The translations under genes were made by a program, and so were the position numbers. This document shows, piece after piece, positions 24,430 to 32,842 of a stretch of DNA of 64,000 nucleotides (its first letter is position 1; each line of letters begins with the position of its first letter). Under the pieces are notes generated by a model. It was not told the origin of the DNA, did not search any database, and saw only the letters and a program-made list of their open reading frames with translations. Source of the DNA: Vibrio bathopelagicus (lineage in GTDB: Bacteria; Pseudomonadota; Gammaproteobacteria; Enterobacterales; Vibrionaceae); NCBI RefSeq assembly GCF_014879975.1, contig NZ_CP062501.1, forward strand, positions 806,001 through 870,000, given 5' to 3'.

Positions 24430-25392
24430 CTAAGCCGATAAACGTTCTGCTAAAAACGCATCGGTTTCAGAGCGACTTGGAATCGATGTTTGAGCACCAA
24501 AGCGAGTCACAGAAATTGCAGCGGCGGCATGAGCAAACTTAATCGCGCGCTCTAATGGCATGTCTTCAAGCAAACCGGTTACCAACGCACCGTTGAAAGT
24601 GTCACCGGCTGCGGTGGTGTCCGTTGCTTCAACGCGGAATCCTGCAATTAACTCGCCTTTACCGCCTTCATTGCCTTGACCTTCTTTATTACGTTGACCG
24701 CCATGACTTACCCAAACGCCTTTAGCGCCAAGTGTGATCATTACAGTCTCAATACCTTTTGCGTGCAGAGCCAATGCCGCAGTGTGAGCCGATTCATTGT
24801 CTGTCACGGTAATGCCAGTCAGAACTTCCGCTTCGGTTTCGTTTGGCGTAATCACATCAACACACGCTAATAGGCTATCCGATAGTGGGCGAGCAGGGGC
24901 TGGGTTCAGAATAACTTGAGTACCACTTTCTTTCGCTACTTTTGCTGCGTATTCAATGCCTTCAATCGGAGTTTCAAGTTGAGTTAGCAGGTATTTAGCA
25001 CTACGAATCTTCTCTAGGTGCGGTTCAATTTGGGCACAAGTCAGCTTGTTGTTGGCTTCAGCAGAAAGACAAATACTGTTTTCACCTGTGGCTGATACTT
25101 GGATCATTGCGATACCAGTTGGAGTGTTCTCTGCAACGATAACACCATCGATATTGATGCCATCTTTGGCGAAGTCTTGACGGATGTTGATGCCAAATGG
25201 GTCGTCACCGACACAAGCGATAAAGCCGATATCTGCGTTTAATCGCGCAGCAGCCACTGCTTGGTTTGCGCCTTTGCCGCCAGGGATGACCTGATAGTTA
25301 CCGCCAATCAAGGTTTCACCCGGACGAGGGAACGAAGGAACTTGCAGTACGTGGTCAGCGTTAACGCTACCTAAAACAATCAGTTGAGTCAT
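24430..25392 (-). CDS. rbsK: RbsK, ribokinase
   Basis: 320 residues, PfkB-family sugar kinase. N-terminal MTQLIVLGSVNADHVL, the PfkB signature 1 (GGNYQVIPGGKGANQAVAAA, about 35-54), and signature 2 with the catalytic Asp (DTTAAGDTFNGALVTGL). It phosphorylates ribose to ribose-5-phosphate. The frame is open to 25443, but the ATG at 25392 follows AAGG and starts the domain. A Gly/Glu/Lys-rich insert (QRNKEGQGNEGGKGE, about residue 245) is longer than in E. coli RbsK. Confidence 0.94.
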   Translation of the reverse strand: MTQLIVLGSVNADHVLQVPSFPRPGETLIGGNYQVIPGGKGANQAVAAARLNADIGFIACVGDDPFGINIRQDFAKDGINIDGVIVAENTPTGIAMIQVSATGENSICLSAEANNKLTCAQIEPHLEKIRSAKYLLTQLETPIEGIEYAAKVAKESGTQVILNPAPARPLSDSLLACVDVITPNETEAEVLTGITVTDNESAHTAALALHAKGIETVMITLGAKGVWVSHGGQRNKEGQGNEGGKGELIAGFRVEATDTTAAGDTFNGALVTGLLEDMPLERAIKFAHAAAAISVTRFGAQTSIPSRSETDAFLAERLSA

Positions 25393-25553
25393 GATACGAG
25401 CCTTATGATATATCGTATTTGAAAATGCATGGGTCTTTCTCATTACGTTAATTCACATTACGTTGATTGCTCGCCTCGCTAGGCGGCGTATGAGAAACAG
25501 CGATGCACTGTCGCGTTTTTGAGTTAATGAACTAATGAGTTAATCAGTTAATG

Positions 25554-25578
25554 AGCAGGGAGAAGGGGACTCCCTGCT
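25554..25578 (-). terminator. Hairpin between rbsB and rbsK (attenuator or RNA stabiliser)
   Basis: AGCAGGGA (25554-25561) pairs with TCCCTGCT (25571-25578), 40 bp after the rbsB stop codon in the direction of transcription. No T-run follows on the minus strand, so it more likely slows decay of the upstream binding-protein message than ends it. Three AGTTAATGA/AGTTAATCA repeats lie beside it (25522-25553). Confidence 0.45.
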
Positions 25579-25617
25579 TAATTAGATTCCAGCGCTAAAC
25601 TGAGTGACTAAACAGAG

Positions 25618-26496
25618 TTACTTAGCGACAATTTTTAGAGGTACTGGTACGTACTCGTCTACTGTTTCGCCTTTCAGTACTTTGTCTGCCATCTCGATAC
25701 CTAGAGAACCGATTAGGTCAGGCTGTTGTGCAACGGTTGCGCCTAGTAGACCACGGTTAACAGCAGCGATGCCATCTTCAGTGCCGTCAAAGCCAACGAT
25801 CATTACGTCTTTACCTGAAGCTTGAACTGCGCGAAGAGCACCTAGTGCCATTTCATCGTTCTGAGCAAATACCGCTTGCACGTCTGGGTTCGCAGCAAGT
25901 AAGTTTTCCATTACGTTTAGACCTTTAGTACGGTCGAAATCCGCAGGTTGGCTTGCTAGAAGCTCAAGGTCACTGCCGTTTACCGCGTTCATGAAGCCTT
26001 CACCACGCTCACGAGCAGCTGAAGTACCTGCGATACCTTCAAGTTGAATAACTTTCGCTTTTTCGCCTACTTTTTCCATGATGTAGTGCCCCGCCATTTC
26101 ACCACCGATTACGTTATCAGAAGCAATGTGGCTCACTACGTCACCACGGCTTGCACCACGGTCTAGTGTTAGTACTGGAATGTCTGAGCGATTCGCAATG
26201 CGAATAGCGTTAGACACAGCGTCTGAATCCGTTGGGTTAATCAGGATTGCTTTAACACCACGAATGGTTAGATCTTCAATGTTCGAAAGCTCTTTGCTTG
26301 GGTCGTTTTGAGAATCAAGAACGATAAGCTTGTAGCCTAGCTCTTCAGCTTTCGCTTCTGCGCCATCTTTCATAGTTACAAAGAATGGGTTGTTCAATGT
26401 AGACAGAACGATCGCCATAGTATCTTGCGCCTGTGCAGACACAGATACCGTTGTAGAAAGAAGAGCAGCAGAAATAAGAGTCGCTAATTTTTTCAT
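25618..26496 (-). CDS. rbsB: RbsB, periplasmic ribose-binding protein
   Basis: 292 residues. Signal peptide [20 protein letters not shown] ending AQA, then [24 protein letters not shown] as in E. coli Rbs[21 protein letters not shown] and [20 protein letters not shown], which hold the sugar-contact residues. It delivers ribose to RbsAC. It follows rbsC by 137 bp and has its own RBS (AAGGACTTACACC before the ATG), as expected for the most highly needed component. Confidence 0.95.
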   Translation of the reverse strand: MKKLATLISAALLSTTVSVSAQAQDTMAIVLSTLNNPFFVTMKDGAEAKAEELGYKLIVLDSQNDPSKELSNIEDLTIRGVKAILINPTDSDAVSNAIRIANRSDIPVLTLDRGASRGDVVSHIASDNVIGGEMAGHYIMEKVGEKAKVIQLEGIAGTSAARERGEGFMNAVNGSDLELLASQPADFDRTKGLNVMENLLAANPDVQAVFAQNDEMALGALRAVQASGKDVMIVGFDGTEDGIAAVNRGLLGATVAQQPDLIGSLGIEMADKVLKGETVDEYVPVPLKIVAK

Positions 26497-26633
26497 GGTG
26501 TAAGTCCTTTGTGTAGGGTGAGCTAGGAGGTGAGTCCTAGCTCGTTGTTACATTATTTATAGATTTAATGTTCGTTATTTATAGATGCTTTTTTTTGAAA
26601 AAGCAGGGTGTTGCATTGACTCAAACTAGAGTC

Positions 26634-27620
26634 TTATTTGTTTTTGTTGTCGACCAATACCGCCAGAAGAATAACCACTGCTTTTGCAATCATCTGGTAG
26701 TAAGAAGATACGTCTAATAGGTTTAGGGCGTTGTTTAGGAAGCCGATAATCAATGCACCAATCAATGTGCCCATGATACGACCACGACCGCCGGCCAAGC
26801 TTGTGCCGCCAAGTACAACTGCGGCGATGGCGTCTAGCTCATAGCCCATACCTGCGGTTGGTTGAGCTGATGACAAGCGAGATGCCACGATGATGCCAGC
26901 AACGGCAGCTAACAGACCACAGATTGCGTAAACGCCGATTTTCACTTTGTCTACGTCGATGCCTGATAGGCGAGTTGCTGATTCGTTGCCACCAAGAGCG
27001 TATACGTAGCGACCAAAGCGTGTGTGGTTAAGTAGGTACCATACTGCTGCGAATACTACGACCATGATCCATACTGGAACTGGGATGCCCATTGCATAGC
27101 CTGTACCGAACCAAGCGAATGCGTCTGCTGTCTCTGTGAAGCCAGTTGAGATAGGACGACCATCGGTGTAAACCATGGTTACGCCGCGTAGTAGCGTCAT
27201 GGTCACAAGCGTTGCGATGAAGGCTTGAACCTTACCCTTGGCAATAATTACACCACTGATAGCACCTAATGCAGCACCTGCTACTAGAGCCGTTGGAACA
27301 GCTATCATCACTGGGATTTCCATGCCAATCATGCTGGCTGCGAACGCGCCACAAAGTGCAAGTACAGAACCAACACTCAAGTCGATACCCGCGGTTAAGA
27401 TAACCAGCGTCATACCCACAGCGATAATTGCGTTAACCGAGGTTTGGCGCAGAATGTTCAGGATGTTATCGACAGTAAAAAAGTTTGGGTTTAAGAAAGA
27501 AACGACAACAATCAGGAAGATCAAAGCAATCAATGACTTTTGATCAATCAGCCACTCTTTGCTGATTAACGGTTTTTTCTTTGGAGCTTCAGTTGTTTTG
27601 CTCATGGTTTTAGTACTCAT
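26634..27620 (-). CDS. rbsC: RbsC, ribose ABC permease
   Basis: 328-residue inner-membrane protein of the BPD_transp_2 family, with about ten hydrophobic segments. It holds [23 protein letters not shown], split here by the family's first long helix pair, and [25 protein letters not shown] near the C-terminus, both signatures of the sugar permease family. The N-terminus has a hydrophilic extension of about 25 residues. Its start overlaps the rbsA stop codon by 4 bp, showing coupled translation. Confidence 0.94.
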   Translation of the reverse strand: MSTKTMSKTTEAPKKKPLISKEWLIDQKSLIALIFLIVVVSFLNPNFFTVDNILNILRQTSVNAIIAVGMTLVILTAGIDLSVGSVLALCGAFAASMIGMEIPVMIAVPTALVAGAALGAISGVIIAKGKVQAFIATLVTMTLLRGVTMVYTDGRPISTGFTETADAFAWFGTGYAMGIPVPVWIMVVVFAAVWYLLNHTRFGRYVYALGGNESATRLSGIDVDKVKIGVYAICGLLAAVAGIIVASRLSSAQPTAGMGYELDAIAAVVLGGTSLAGGRGRIMGTLIGALIIGFLNNALNLLDVSSYYQMIAKAVVILLAVLVDNKNK

Positions 27621-29122
27621 GCTGCGTCCTCGTTGATCTTTTTACCGACCGCACACGCCAGTAATAATTCTTGGTTTGCTTCTTTAGCATCAAATTCACC
27701 GCTCACACGGCCTTCATGCATCACCATGATGCGGTCACTCATTCCTAACACTTCTGGCATTTCAGATGAGACCAAAATAATGCTCATGCCGTCAGCTTTG
27801 AATTTATTAATGAGTTGGTAAATCTCTTTCTTAGCACCGACATCGACACCACGCGTTGGCTCGTCGAGAATCAGTACTTTTGGTTTGGTCATCAATCCCT
27901 TAGCGATAGCCACTTTCTGTTGGTTACCACCAGAAAGATTGCCAATGATTTGTTCGCGAGTCGGGGTTTTGATGTTGAACAGCTTGATGAAATCGTCAAC
28001 CGCCATCACTTCATCTTTATGTTGGATTTGCCCGCTTTTAGTCAGTAGATCAAGCGAACATAAAGACATGTTTTCTTTCACCGAAAGCCCGAGAACTAAG
28101 CCATCGCCTTTACGATCTTCAGAGATGTAAGCAATGCCATTGGCCAAGCCATCTTTGGGACTTACAGGATTGATGGTTTTGTTTTCTAAGTTGATAACGC
28201 CGCGCTCACTTGGAAGGGCACCGTAAATCACTTTCATCAGTTCAGTACGACCTGCACCCATTAGGCCAGATACACCCAAGATTTCACCGCGCTTTAGAGT
28301 AAAGCTCACATCGTGAACACCAGAACCCGTTAGGCCAATTACTTCAAGGCAGGTTTCACCGTGGCTCTGTCCGATACGTGGATATTGCTCGTCTAGCTTA
28401 CGGCCAACCATCATCTCAATTAGGCCATCTTCGTCGGTGTCTTTTACTTCACATTGGCCAATGAACTTACCGTCACGAAGTACCGTGATGTCATCACAAA
28501 TCTCAAAGATCTCTTTCAAGCGGTGAGAGATGTAAACAATGCCACAGTCTTCAGAACGTAGCTCGTTAATCACCTTAAATAGCGATTCAGTTTCAGTATC
28601 GGTTAGTGCATCAGTCGGCTCATCCATGATGATGACCTTAGATTCAAACGATAGGGCTTTCGCGATCTCTACCATTTGTTGCTCACCAAGGCTTAACTGA
28701 CCTAAAAGTGTTTTCGAACTGTGTTTTACATTAAGACGTTTAAGTAGCTTGTCCGCTTCTTGGTACATCTCATTCCACAAGATGCGACCCATAGTCCCTG
28801 TAATTTCACGACCTAAGAAGATGTTCTCGGCGATGGTTAGCTCTGGAATTAGGTTCAATTCTTGGTGAATGATACTAATGCCGGCTTGTTGTGAATCACG
28901 AGGTCCTTTAAATGCCGCAGGTTTACCTTGGTAGGCAATAGTGCCGCCATCCAAGTGGTAAATGCCGGTGAGCACTTTCATGAGCGTCGATTTACCTGCA
29001 CCGTTTTCACCCATTAACGCCATTACGCGTCCTGGGTAAACGTTGAGGCTCGCCTTATCTAGTGCTTTCACACCAGGGAAGGCTTTCTCAATTGAGCTAA
29101 GTTCTAAAATGGCTTGAGTCAT
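27617..29122 (-). CDS. rbsA: RbsA, ribose ABC ATPase with two nucleotide-binding domains
   Basis: 501 residues with two ABC domains. The first has Walker [10 protein letters not shown] (about 38-46), signature [15 protein letters not shown] and Walker [12 protein letters not shown]; the second has a degenerate Walker [11 protein letters not shown] (about 288), signature [15 protein letters not shown] and Walker [13 protein letters not shown]. This one-good-one-degenerate arrangement is normal for the sugar CUT2 family. It powers ribose import with RbsC and RbsB. Confidence 0.95.
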   Translation of the reverse strand: MTQAILELSSIEKAFPGVKALDKASLNVYPGRVMALMGENGAGKSTLMKVLTGIYHLDGGTIAYQGKPAAFKGPRDSQQAGISIIHQELNLIPELTIAENIFLGREITGTMGRILWNEMYQEADKLLKRLNVKHSSKTLLGQLSLGEQQMVEIAKALSFESKVIIMDEPTDALTDTETESLFKVINELRSEDCGIVYISHRLKEIFEICDDITVLRDGKFIGQCEVKDTDEDGLIEMMVGRKLDEQYPRIGQSHGETCLEVIGLTGSGVHDVSFTLKRGEILGVSGLMGAGRTELMKVIYGALPSERGVINLENKTINPVSPKDGLANGIAYISEDRKGDGLVLGLSVKENMSLCSLDLLTKSGQIQHKDEVMAVDDFIKLFNIKTPTREQIIGNLSGGNQQKVAIAKGLMTKPKVLILDEPTRGVDVGAKKEIYQLINKFKADGMSIILVSSEMPEVLGMSDRIMVMHEGRVSGEFDAKEANQELLLACAVGKKINEDAA

Positions 29123-29231
29123 GTCGGTTCCTTTACTCGGGGCCAGTTGTATTTGGTTGTGCCTGTGTTTAGTTCAGTGCTAATGATGACACTGACTGTC
29201 GTTACGCTTAGGTTCAAACGCTGAGCTTGAG

Positions 29232-29651
29232 TTAAAACGTTACGCCAGCTTGGAAAATAACATTTGCGTATGGCGTGCATTCACCGGTGCGAATCACTGC
29301 GCGGCTTTCATGCGTGCGTTGCTTAAACTCTTCATGAGTGATGTAAGTAATCGAAAGCGATTTGCCACAACGTACTTCTTCTGTCTTGATTAAATCAATC
29401 AGTGCTGCGTGATGTTCTGGGCTTACTTTCGCAAACTCTTCTGCAATCACAACGCCTTCAATTTGAGATTCATCTAACATGGTTTTTACTGTTTGTTGAA
29501 AGCTAGGTACACCATGAGTCAGTGCAAGATCAATGCGAGTTACGTGGTCTGGAATCGGTAAGCCCGCGTCACAAATCGTGATTTCATCTGTATGGCCAAG
29601 AGTCGCCACCAAGTAAGAGAGTTCAGAATTAATTAGAGTACTTTTTTTCAT
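29232..29651 (-). CDS. rbsD: RbsD, D-ribose pyranase
   Basis: 139 residues, the same length as E. coli RbsD. Starts MKKSTLINSELSYLVATLGH with the catalytic His in GHTDEI and CDAGLPIPDHVTRIDLAL. It converts beta-pyranose to beta-furanose ribose for RbsK. The frame is open to 29756, but the ATG at 29651 starts the conserved sequence; the longer version would run into the operator. First gene of the ribose operon. Confidence 0.94.
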   Translation of the reverse strand: MKKSTLINSELSYLVATLGHTDEITICDAGLPIPDHVTRIDLALTHGVPSFQQTVKTMLDESQIEGVVIAEEFAKVSPEHHAALIDLIKTEEVRCGKSLSITYITHEEFKQRTHESRAVIRTGECTPYANVIFQAGVTF

Positions 29652-29708
29652 ATCACGACCTATCGAAAAATAACGTTTAATGGGTTGAGAACAACTCAAG
29701 AAAAAGCC

Positions 29709-29724
29709 ATCGAAACGTTTCGAT
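29709..29724. promoter_or_regulatory. RbsR operator, proximal copy
   Basis: ATCGAAACGTTTCGAT, a perfect 16-bp palindrome of the LacI-family type with the central CG, 58 bp before the rbsD start. An identical copy lies 78 bp further upstream. Confidence 0.8.
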
Positions 29725-29773
29725 AGTGATAATAGTGTCTGATTTATCATTTGCACGTTTGATTGTTTTATAG

Positions 29774-29789
29774 TGTGATAATGATCATC
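29774..29789. promoter_or_regulatory. Possible CRP site before rbs operon
   Basis: TGTGA-TAATGA-TCATC matches the left half of the CRP pattern TGTGAN6TCACA fully and three of five positions on the right. It touches the distal RbsR operator, so activator and repressor would compete. Weak by itself; the location suits catabolite control of ribose use. Confidence 0.35.
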
Positions 29790-29802
29790 GAAACGTTTCG
29801 AT
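29787..29802. promoter_or_regulatory. RbsR operator, distal copy
   Basis: Second perfect copy of ATCGAAACGTTTCGAT. The centre-to-centre distance to the proximal copy is 78 bp, close to seven and a half helical turns. Two identical operators suggest looping or repression at two promoters. Confidence 0.75.
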
Positions 29803-29852
29803 GGGGTGTTTTTTGGTGATCTCAGTCAACGCCATTGATTGCATAAATTCGA

Positions 29853-30167
29853 CTACATGGGTTCAATTGATAGCACATAGCCAAACTTACTGATGGTTAT
29901 TATCTGGACATTTGGTGTTCTCAATCGCACGAAGACATTGCGAAGGTTATAGACGACGTTTGCAAGGGCATGAGGTGACGAGAGCTGCCCGCCCCAACAC
30001 ACATCAACAATATGCTCTCTTGAAATAGGCCTTCCCACATTTTCTATCAGCAAGCAGAGCAGTGCTAATAGGTGAGGGCGTAAGATGATTTTATTTCCAT
30101 GTTGATTGGTAATCGTTCGAGAGTCGATATCAATGATTAAGTCGTTGAAGTCTATTGTGTGGTTCAT
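29853..30167 (-). CDS. Stand-alone winged-helix DNA-binding protein (OmpR/ToxR type)
   Basis: 104 residues consisting only of a PhoB/OmpR/ToxR-type winged helix. The pattern IIDIDSRTITNQHGNKIILRP (split by the first strands), HLLALLCLLIENVGRPISRE (about 32-51) and VVYNLRNVFVRL for the recognition helix, then a GYVLSIEP wing. There is no receiver domain and no membrane helix, so unlike ToxR or CadC it is a free cytoplasmic regulator. It sits beyond the ribose promoter and is read the same way as rbsD; a role in ribose control is not shown. No clear Shine-Dalgarno sequence precedes the start. Confidence 0.7.
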   Translation of the reverse strand: MNHTIDFNDLIIDIDSRTITNQHGNKIILRPHLLALLCLLIENVGRPISREHIVDVCWGGQLSSPHALANVVYNLRNVFVRLRTPNVQIITISKFGYVLSIEPM

Positions 30168-30506
30168 CGTGTTGTTGTTCGTCTTATTTTGGAATGGTGG
30201 AGGTTGAAACTAGCAGGGCAACGATCAATACGAAGTCGTTAACTCAGGGAGACAGTTACCAAAGCGCGCGGATTATGCAAAATAACGTTGCTCTTGAAAG
30301 TAAGCCTACGTAAGTCCTATGGGGAAAATCTTAAGAGTGGGATGGTTTAATATAGAAATGGGGCGTGGTTGGCTCAACTCGTTTAGCTGAAAGTAGAAAG
30401 TAGAAAGCCGCAGTTTTTAACTGCGGTTTTTTTATATCTGTGACAACTTGCGTTTTATATCGAAAGCGAGCGATATGTTTGATTGAAGCGAACCGTAATC
30501 AGGCAG
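30168..30506. other. Intergenic region holding a T-tailed hairpin
   Basis: 339 bp without a supported protein gene, between two leftward genes. It contains the promoter side of the winged-helix gene and the 3' side of the endonuclease-family gene. The strongest element is the hairpin at 30408, which has its T-run on the plus strand although no rightward gene is present; a rightward small RNA is one explanation. Confidence 0.5.
30408..30433 (+). terminator. Rho-independent terminator in an otherwise leftward region
   Basis: CCGCAGTT (30408-30415) pairs with AACTGCGG (30419-30426) across a 3-base loop, followed by seven T on the plus strand. On the minus strand it is followed by CTTTCTACTTTCTACTT, so it may work for the leftward endonuclease-family gene as well. 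Confidence 0.8.
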
Positions 30507-31550
30507 TTAAGCTTCGCGAATATGAGCGGTGACAGCAACGATGGCATGGTCCGTACTGAATTGATCGTGGTCGAAGCTTGGATTAATCAGGTGATGGTCT
30601 AACACTGTGTAGCTAGAGATCTCCATTAGGCTTGAAGAGTTCTGACAATCGAACTCGTTCGACATCAAAATATAGTCCAGTACAGACCCTGAAGCGCCGT
30701 AATAATGGGTTGGTTTACGCTGCTCAAGCAAGTCCTCTTCATGCAGTTGATGGTAAAGATCCCAACTGTCTTTTAAGCGAAAGTGGGACAGCCAATGCTT
30801 GCTGTTTTCGTCTCTGTTGATTGAGTAACTCAACAGCCCTTTAAATTCATCATTAAACAGAGGCTTATTAAAGTCACCCATCAATACGACTGGTTGATCA
30901 GTCTGATGGCGTTGATTGGTGATGTATTGATGCAGCATCTGAGCTTCTAGACCGCGTTGGGCACTTGATAGCCAAGAGCCAAGTTGTTCTTGGTGGAAGC
31001 GAATGAGCGTGTCACTTTGTGGTTTTTTACCTTGCTGTGCGTTGTCCGCATCGACAGATTCGGCCTTTGGCTCTGTCGGACGTTGTGATTTGAAGTGCAC
31101 GACATAACAGTCGCTTGAACCTAAATGGGGTAACGTAATCGTTGCGTGAACAGGCGTTCTGTTGAATGAGAATTTGTCGCCAAGGTTGAATGCTGTCAGT
31201 AACTTCGTATCTGGCGTAACAGGTTGTACGTTTTCAATCGGGTAACGGGAAGCAATACCCACAACCGGTGAGGTGTATAGGTAATCACCTTCAACATGTG
31301 CGCTATCGACCACAGCAAAATGAGGGTAACCAAGTTCATTCATCAATTGCTCTAAAGATTGCGGGCTAAATATCTCTTGGAAGCCAATCACATCACAATC
31401 TAATGAACGAATCGCTTCAGCCATCCAATGTTGCTTCTTTTGCCATTCTTCGAAGCTGTAGATGTTCTCAAAATCATAATAAGCATTCGGTGGCTCGAGA
31501 TAGTTCAAAAGATTGAACGTTGCGAATGTTATTTGGTTTGGTTTGTTCAA
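30507..31550 (-). CDS. Endonuclease/exonuclease/phosphatase-family protein
   Basis: 347 residues with the EEP (DNase I-like) fold motifs: ATFNLLNYLEP at the N-terminus, CDVIGFQEIFSPQSLEQL (catalytic Glu, about 58), VVLMGDFNKPLFNDE (Asp and Asn, about 225), YILMSNEFD and STDHAIVAV (Asp-His, near the end). There is no signal peptide, so it is cytoplasmic, and it could act on nucleic acid, an inositol phosphate or a phospholipid; the substrate is not decided by the sequence. It is a single leftward gene. Confidence 0.85.
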   Translation of the reverse strand: MNKPNQITFATFNLLNYLEPPNAYYDFENIYSFEEWQKKQHWMAEAIRSLDCDVIGFQEIFSPQSLEQLMNELGYPHFAVVDSAHVEGDYLYTSPVVGIASRYPIENVQPVTPDTKLLTAFNLGDKFSFNRTPVHATITLPHLGSSDCYVVHFKSQRPTEPKAESVDADNAQQGKKPQSDTLIRFHQEQLGSWLSSAQRGLEAQMLHQYITNQRHQTDQPVVLMGDFNKPLFNDEFKGLLSYSINRDENSKHWLSHFRLKDSWDLYHQLHEEDLLEQRKPTHYYGASGSVLDYILMSNEFDCQNSSSLMEISSYTVLDHHLINPSFDHDQFSTDHAIVAVTAHIREA

Positions 31551-31593
31551 GGTTGAATCCTATTGAAATCACTCCTTTAAGGATATCTAAATT

Positions 31594-31695
31594 ATGGATA
31601 CATTGTTCGGCTTTAATCAGTTATTTTTACTTGGTCTAGCTTGGGTTCTTCTCTTTCTGTTTAGATTTTCTTCACTCGCTGCACCTAAGGTGTAA
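31594..31695 (+). CDS. Possible small membrane protein, 33 residues
   Basis: A 33-residue open frame starting MDTLFGFNQLFLLGLAW with one strongly hydrophobic helix (about 10-23) and ending SSLAAPKV. AAGGA lies about 10 bp before the ATG. It is between the divergent endonuclease-family gene and the beta-lactamase and may be co-transcribed with the latter, whose start is 50 bp on. Too short to be certain. Confidence 0.35.
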   Translation: MDTLFGFNQLFLLGLAWVLLFLFRFSSLAAPKV

Positions 31696-31744
31696 CGTTT
31701 ATCTTTTATCTACGATTAATTAATCGTTTATTCATGGCTGCAAA

Positions 31745-32608
31745 ATGAAAAAACACACATCTCTCGCTCTTATGGTGGTTAGCTTACTAGCCTCTACATC
31801 ATCATTCAGTCACACCCTAGACTCTCAATCTATTCAAGGTATTGAATCGCGAGTTTCGGCTCGTATCGGTGTTGCGGTTTACGATACGGCAGCGAAACAG
31901 ACATGGAGCTATAAGGGAGACGAGCGCTTCCCGATGATGAGCACTTTTAAAACATTGGCTTGTGCCAACCTTCTTTATGATCATGAAAATGAAGGGTTAG
32001 ATTTAGAATCAAAGGTAAGCATTAAGTCTGAGGATCTGATTGTTTGGTCTCCAGTGACTAAAGCATTGGTAGACAAAGACATCTCGCTTAAAGATGCGTG
32101 TACTGCAACTATGGAAATGAGCGATAACACAGCCGCTAATGTGGTTCTAAGTGGTATTGGCGGCTTTAATGGTTTAACAGAGTTCTTGCGCTTAATTGGA
32201 GATAGTAAAACGCGTATTGACCATATCGAGCCGGATTTGAATCATGCTCGACCGGGTGATGAACGAGATACCACAACACCGAATAGTATGGTGAAGACGT
32301 TAAATCAATTGGTGTATGGGAATACATTATCCGAAGAGTCGAAAGCCCAGTTAAAGACATGGATGATGGATAACAAAGTATCCGATGGCATGATTCGTTC
32401 AATTCTGCCTGACGGTTGGCGTATTGCAGATAGGTCAGGGGCGGGTGCTCATGGTTCACGTGCCATTACTGCGATCGTTTGGAGTGAAACTCAGGCTCCA
32501 TTGATCATCAGTATTTTCCTTACGGAAACCAAGTTAACCATTCCAGAGCGTGACGCAGTGATTAACGAAATCGGGCAACTTATCTTCGATGAGTACCGCG
32601 TTCAATAG
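31745..32608 (+). CDS. bla: Class A beta-lactamase, carbenicillinase (CARB/PSE) type
   Basis: 287 residues. Signal peptide MKKHTSLALMVVSLLASTSS. Active-site motifs: S66-T-F-K69, S126-D-N128, E162-P-D-L-N and R230-S-G232, equal to Ambler 70-73, 130-132, 166 and 234-236. Arg instead of Lys in the KTG position (RSGAG) is the mark of the CARB/PSE carbenicillinases, which are intrinsic in several vibrios. C73 and C119 can form the usual class A disulfide. It acts in the periplasm on penicillins. No mobile element lies next to it, so it looks chromosomal and resident here. No regulator is adjacent. Confidence 0.92.
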   Translation: MKKHTSLALMVVSLLASTSSFSHTLDSQSIQGIESRVSARIGVAVYDTAAKQTWSYKGDERFPMMSTFKTLACANLLYDHENEGLDLESKVSIKSEDLIVWSPVTKALVDKDISLKDACTATMEMSDNTAANVVLSGIGGFNGLTEFLRLIGDSKTRIDHIEPDLNHARPGDERDTTTPNSMVKTLNQLVYGNTLSEESKAQLKTWMMDNKVSDGMIRSILPDGWRIADRSGAGAHGSRAITAIVWSETQAPLIISIFLTETKLTIPERDAVINEIGQLIFDEYRVQ

Positions 32609-32625
32609 TCCGTCTGAACACAATC

Positions 32626-32675
32626 GCACGTTAGTTAGAGGCTGACTCTTGGACGCTAGCGTGCTTATTTATTTT
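32626..32675 (+). terminator. Terminator of the beta-lactamase gene
   Basis: GCACGTTAG (32626-32634) pairs with CTAGCGTGC (32656-32664) with one wobble pair and an inner AGAG/CTCT stem, followed by TTATTTATTTT. It lies about 17 bp after the stop codon. Confidence 0.7.
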
Positions 32676-32842
32676 GAGTAGACGCGAGTAATTGTAAATA
32701 AACCGTAAGAGATAGAGTGCTGATGGTTTTATTAGTTATTACATGATGTTAGATTTGAACCTATACTTGATTTTACGGCATGTATTCAAAGCCGATTAAT
32801 CAACTTGAATATAGAATTCATGACATTTGAAGGGAGAGTCAA

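Noticed and set aside
25554..25578. True terminator within the ribose operon
   Set aside because: The stem has no T-run in the direction of transcription and the operon continues into rbsK and rbsR, so it is listed only as a possible stabiliser or attenuator.
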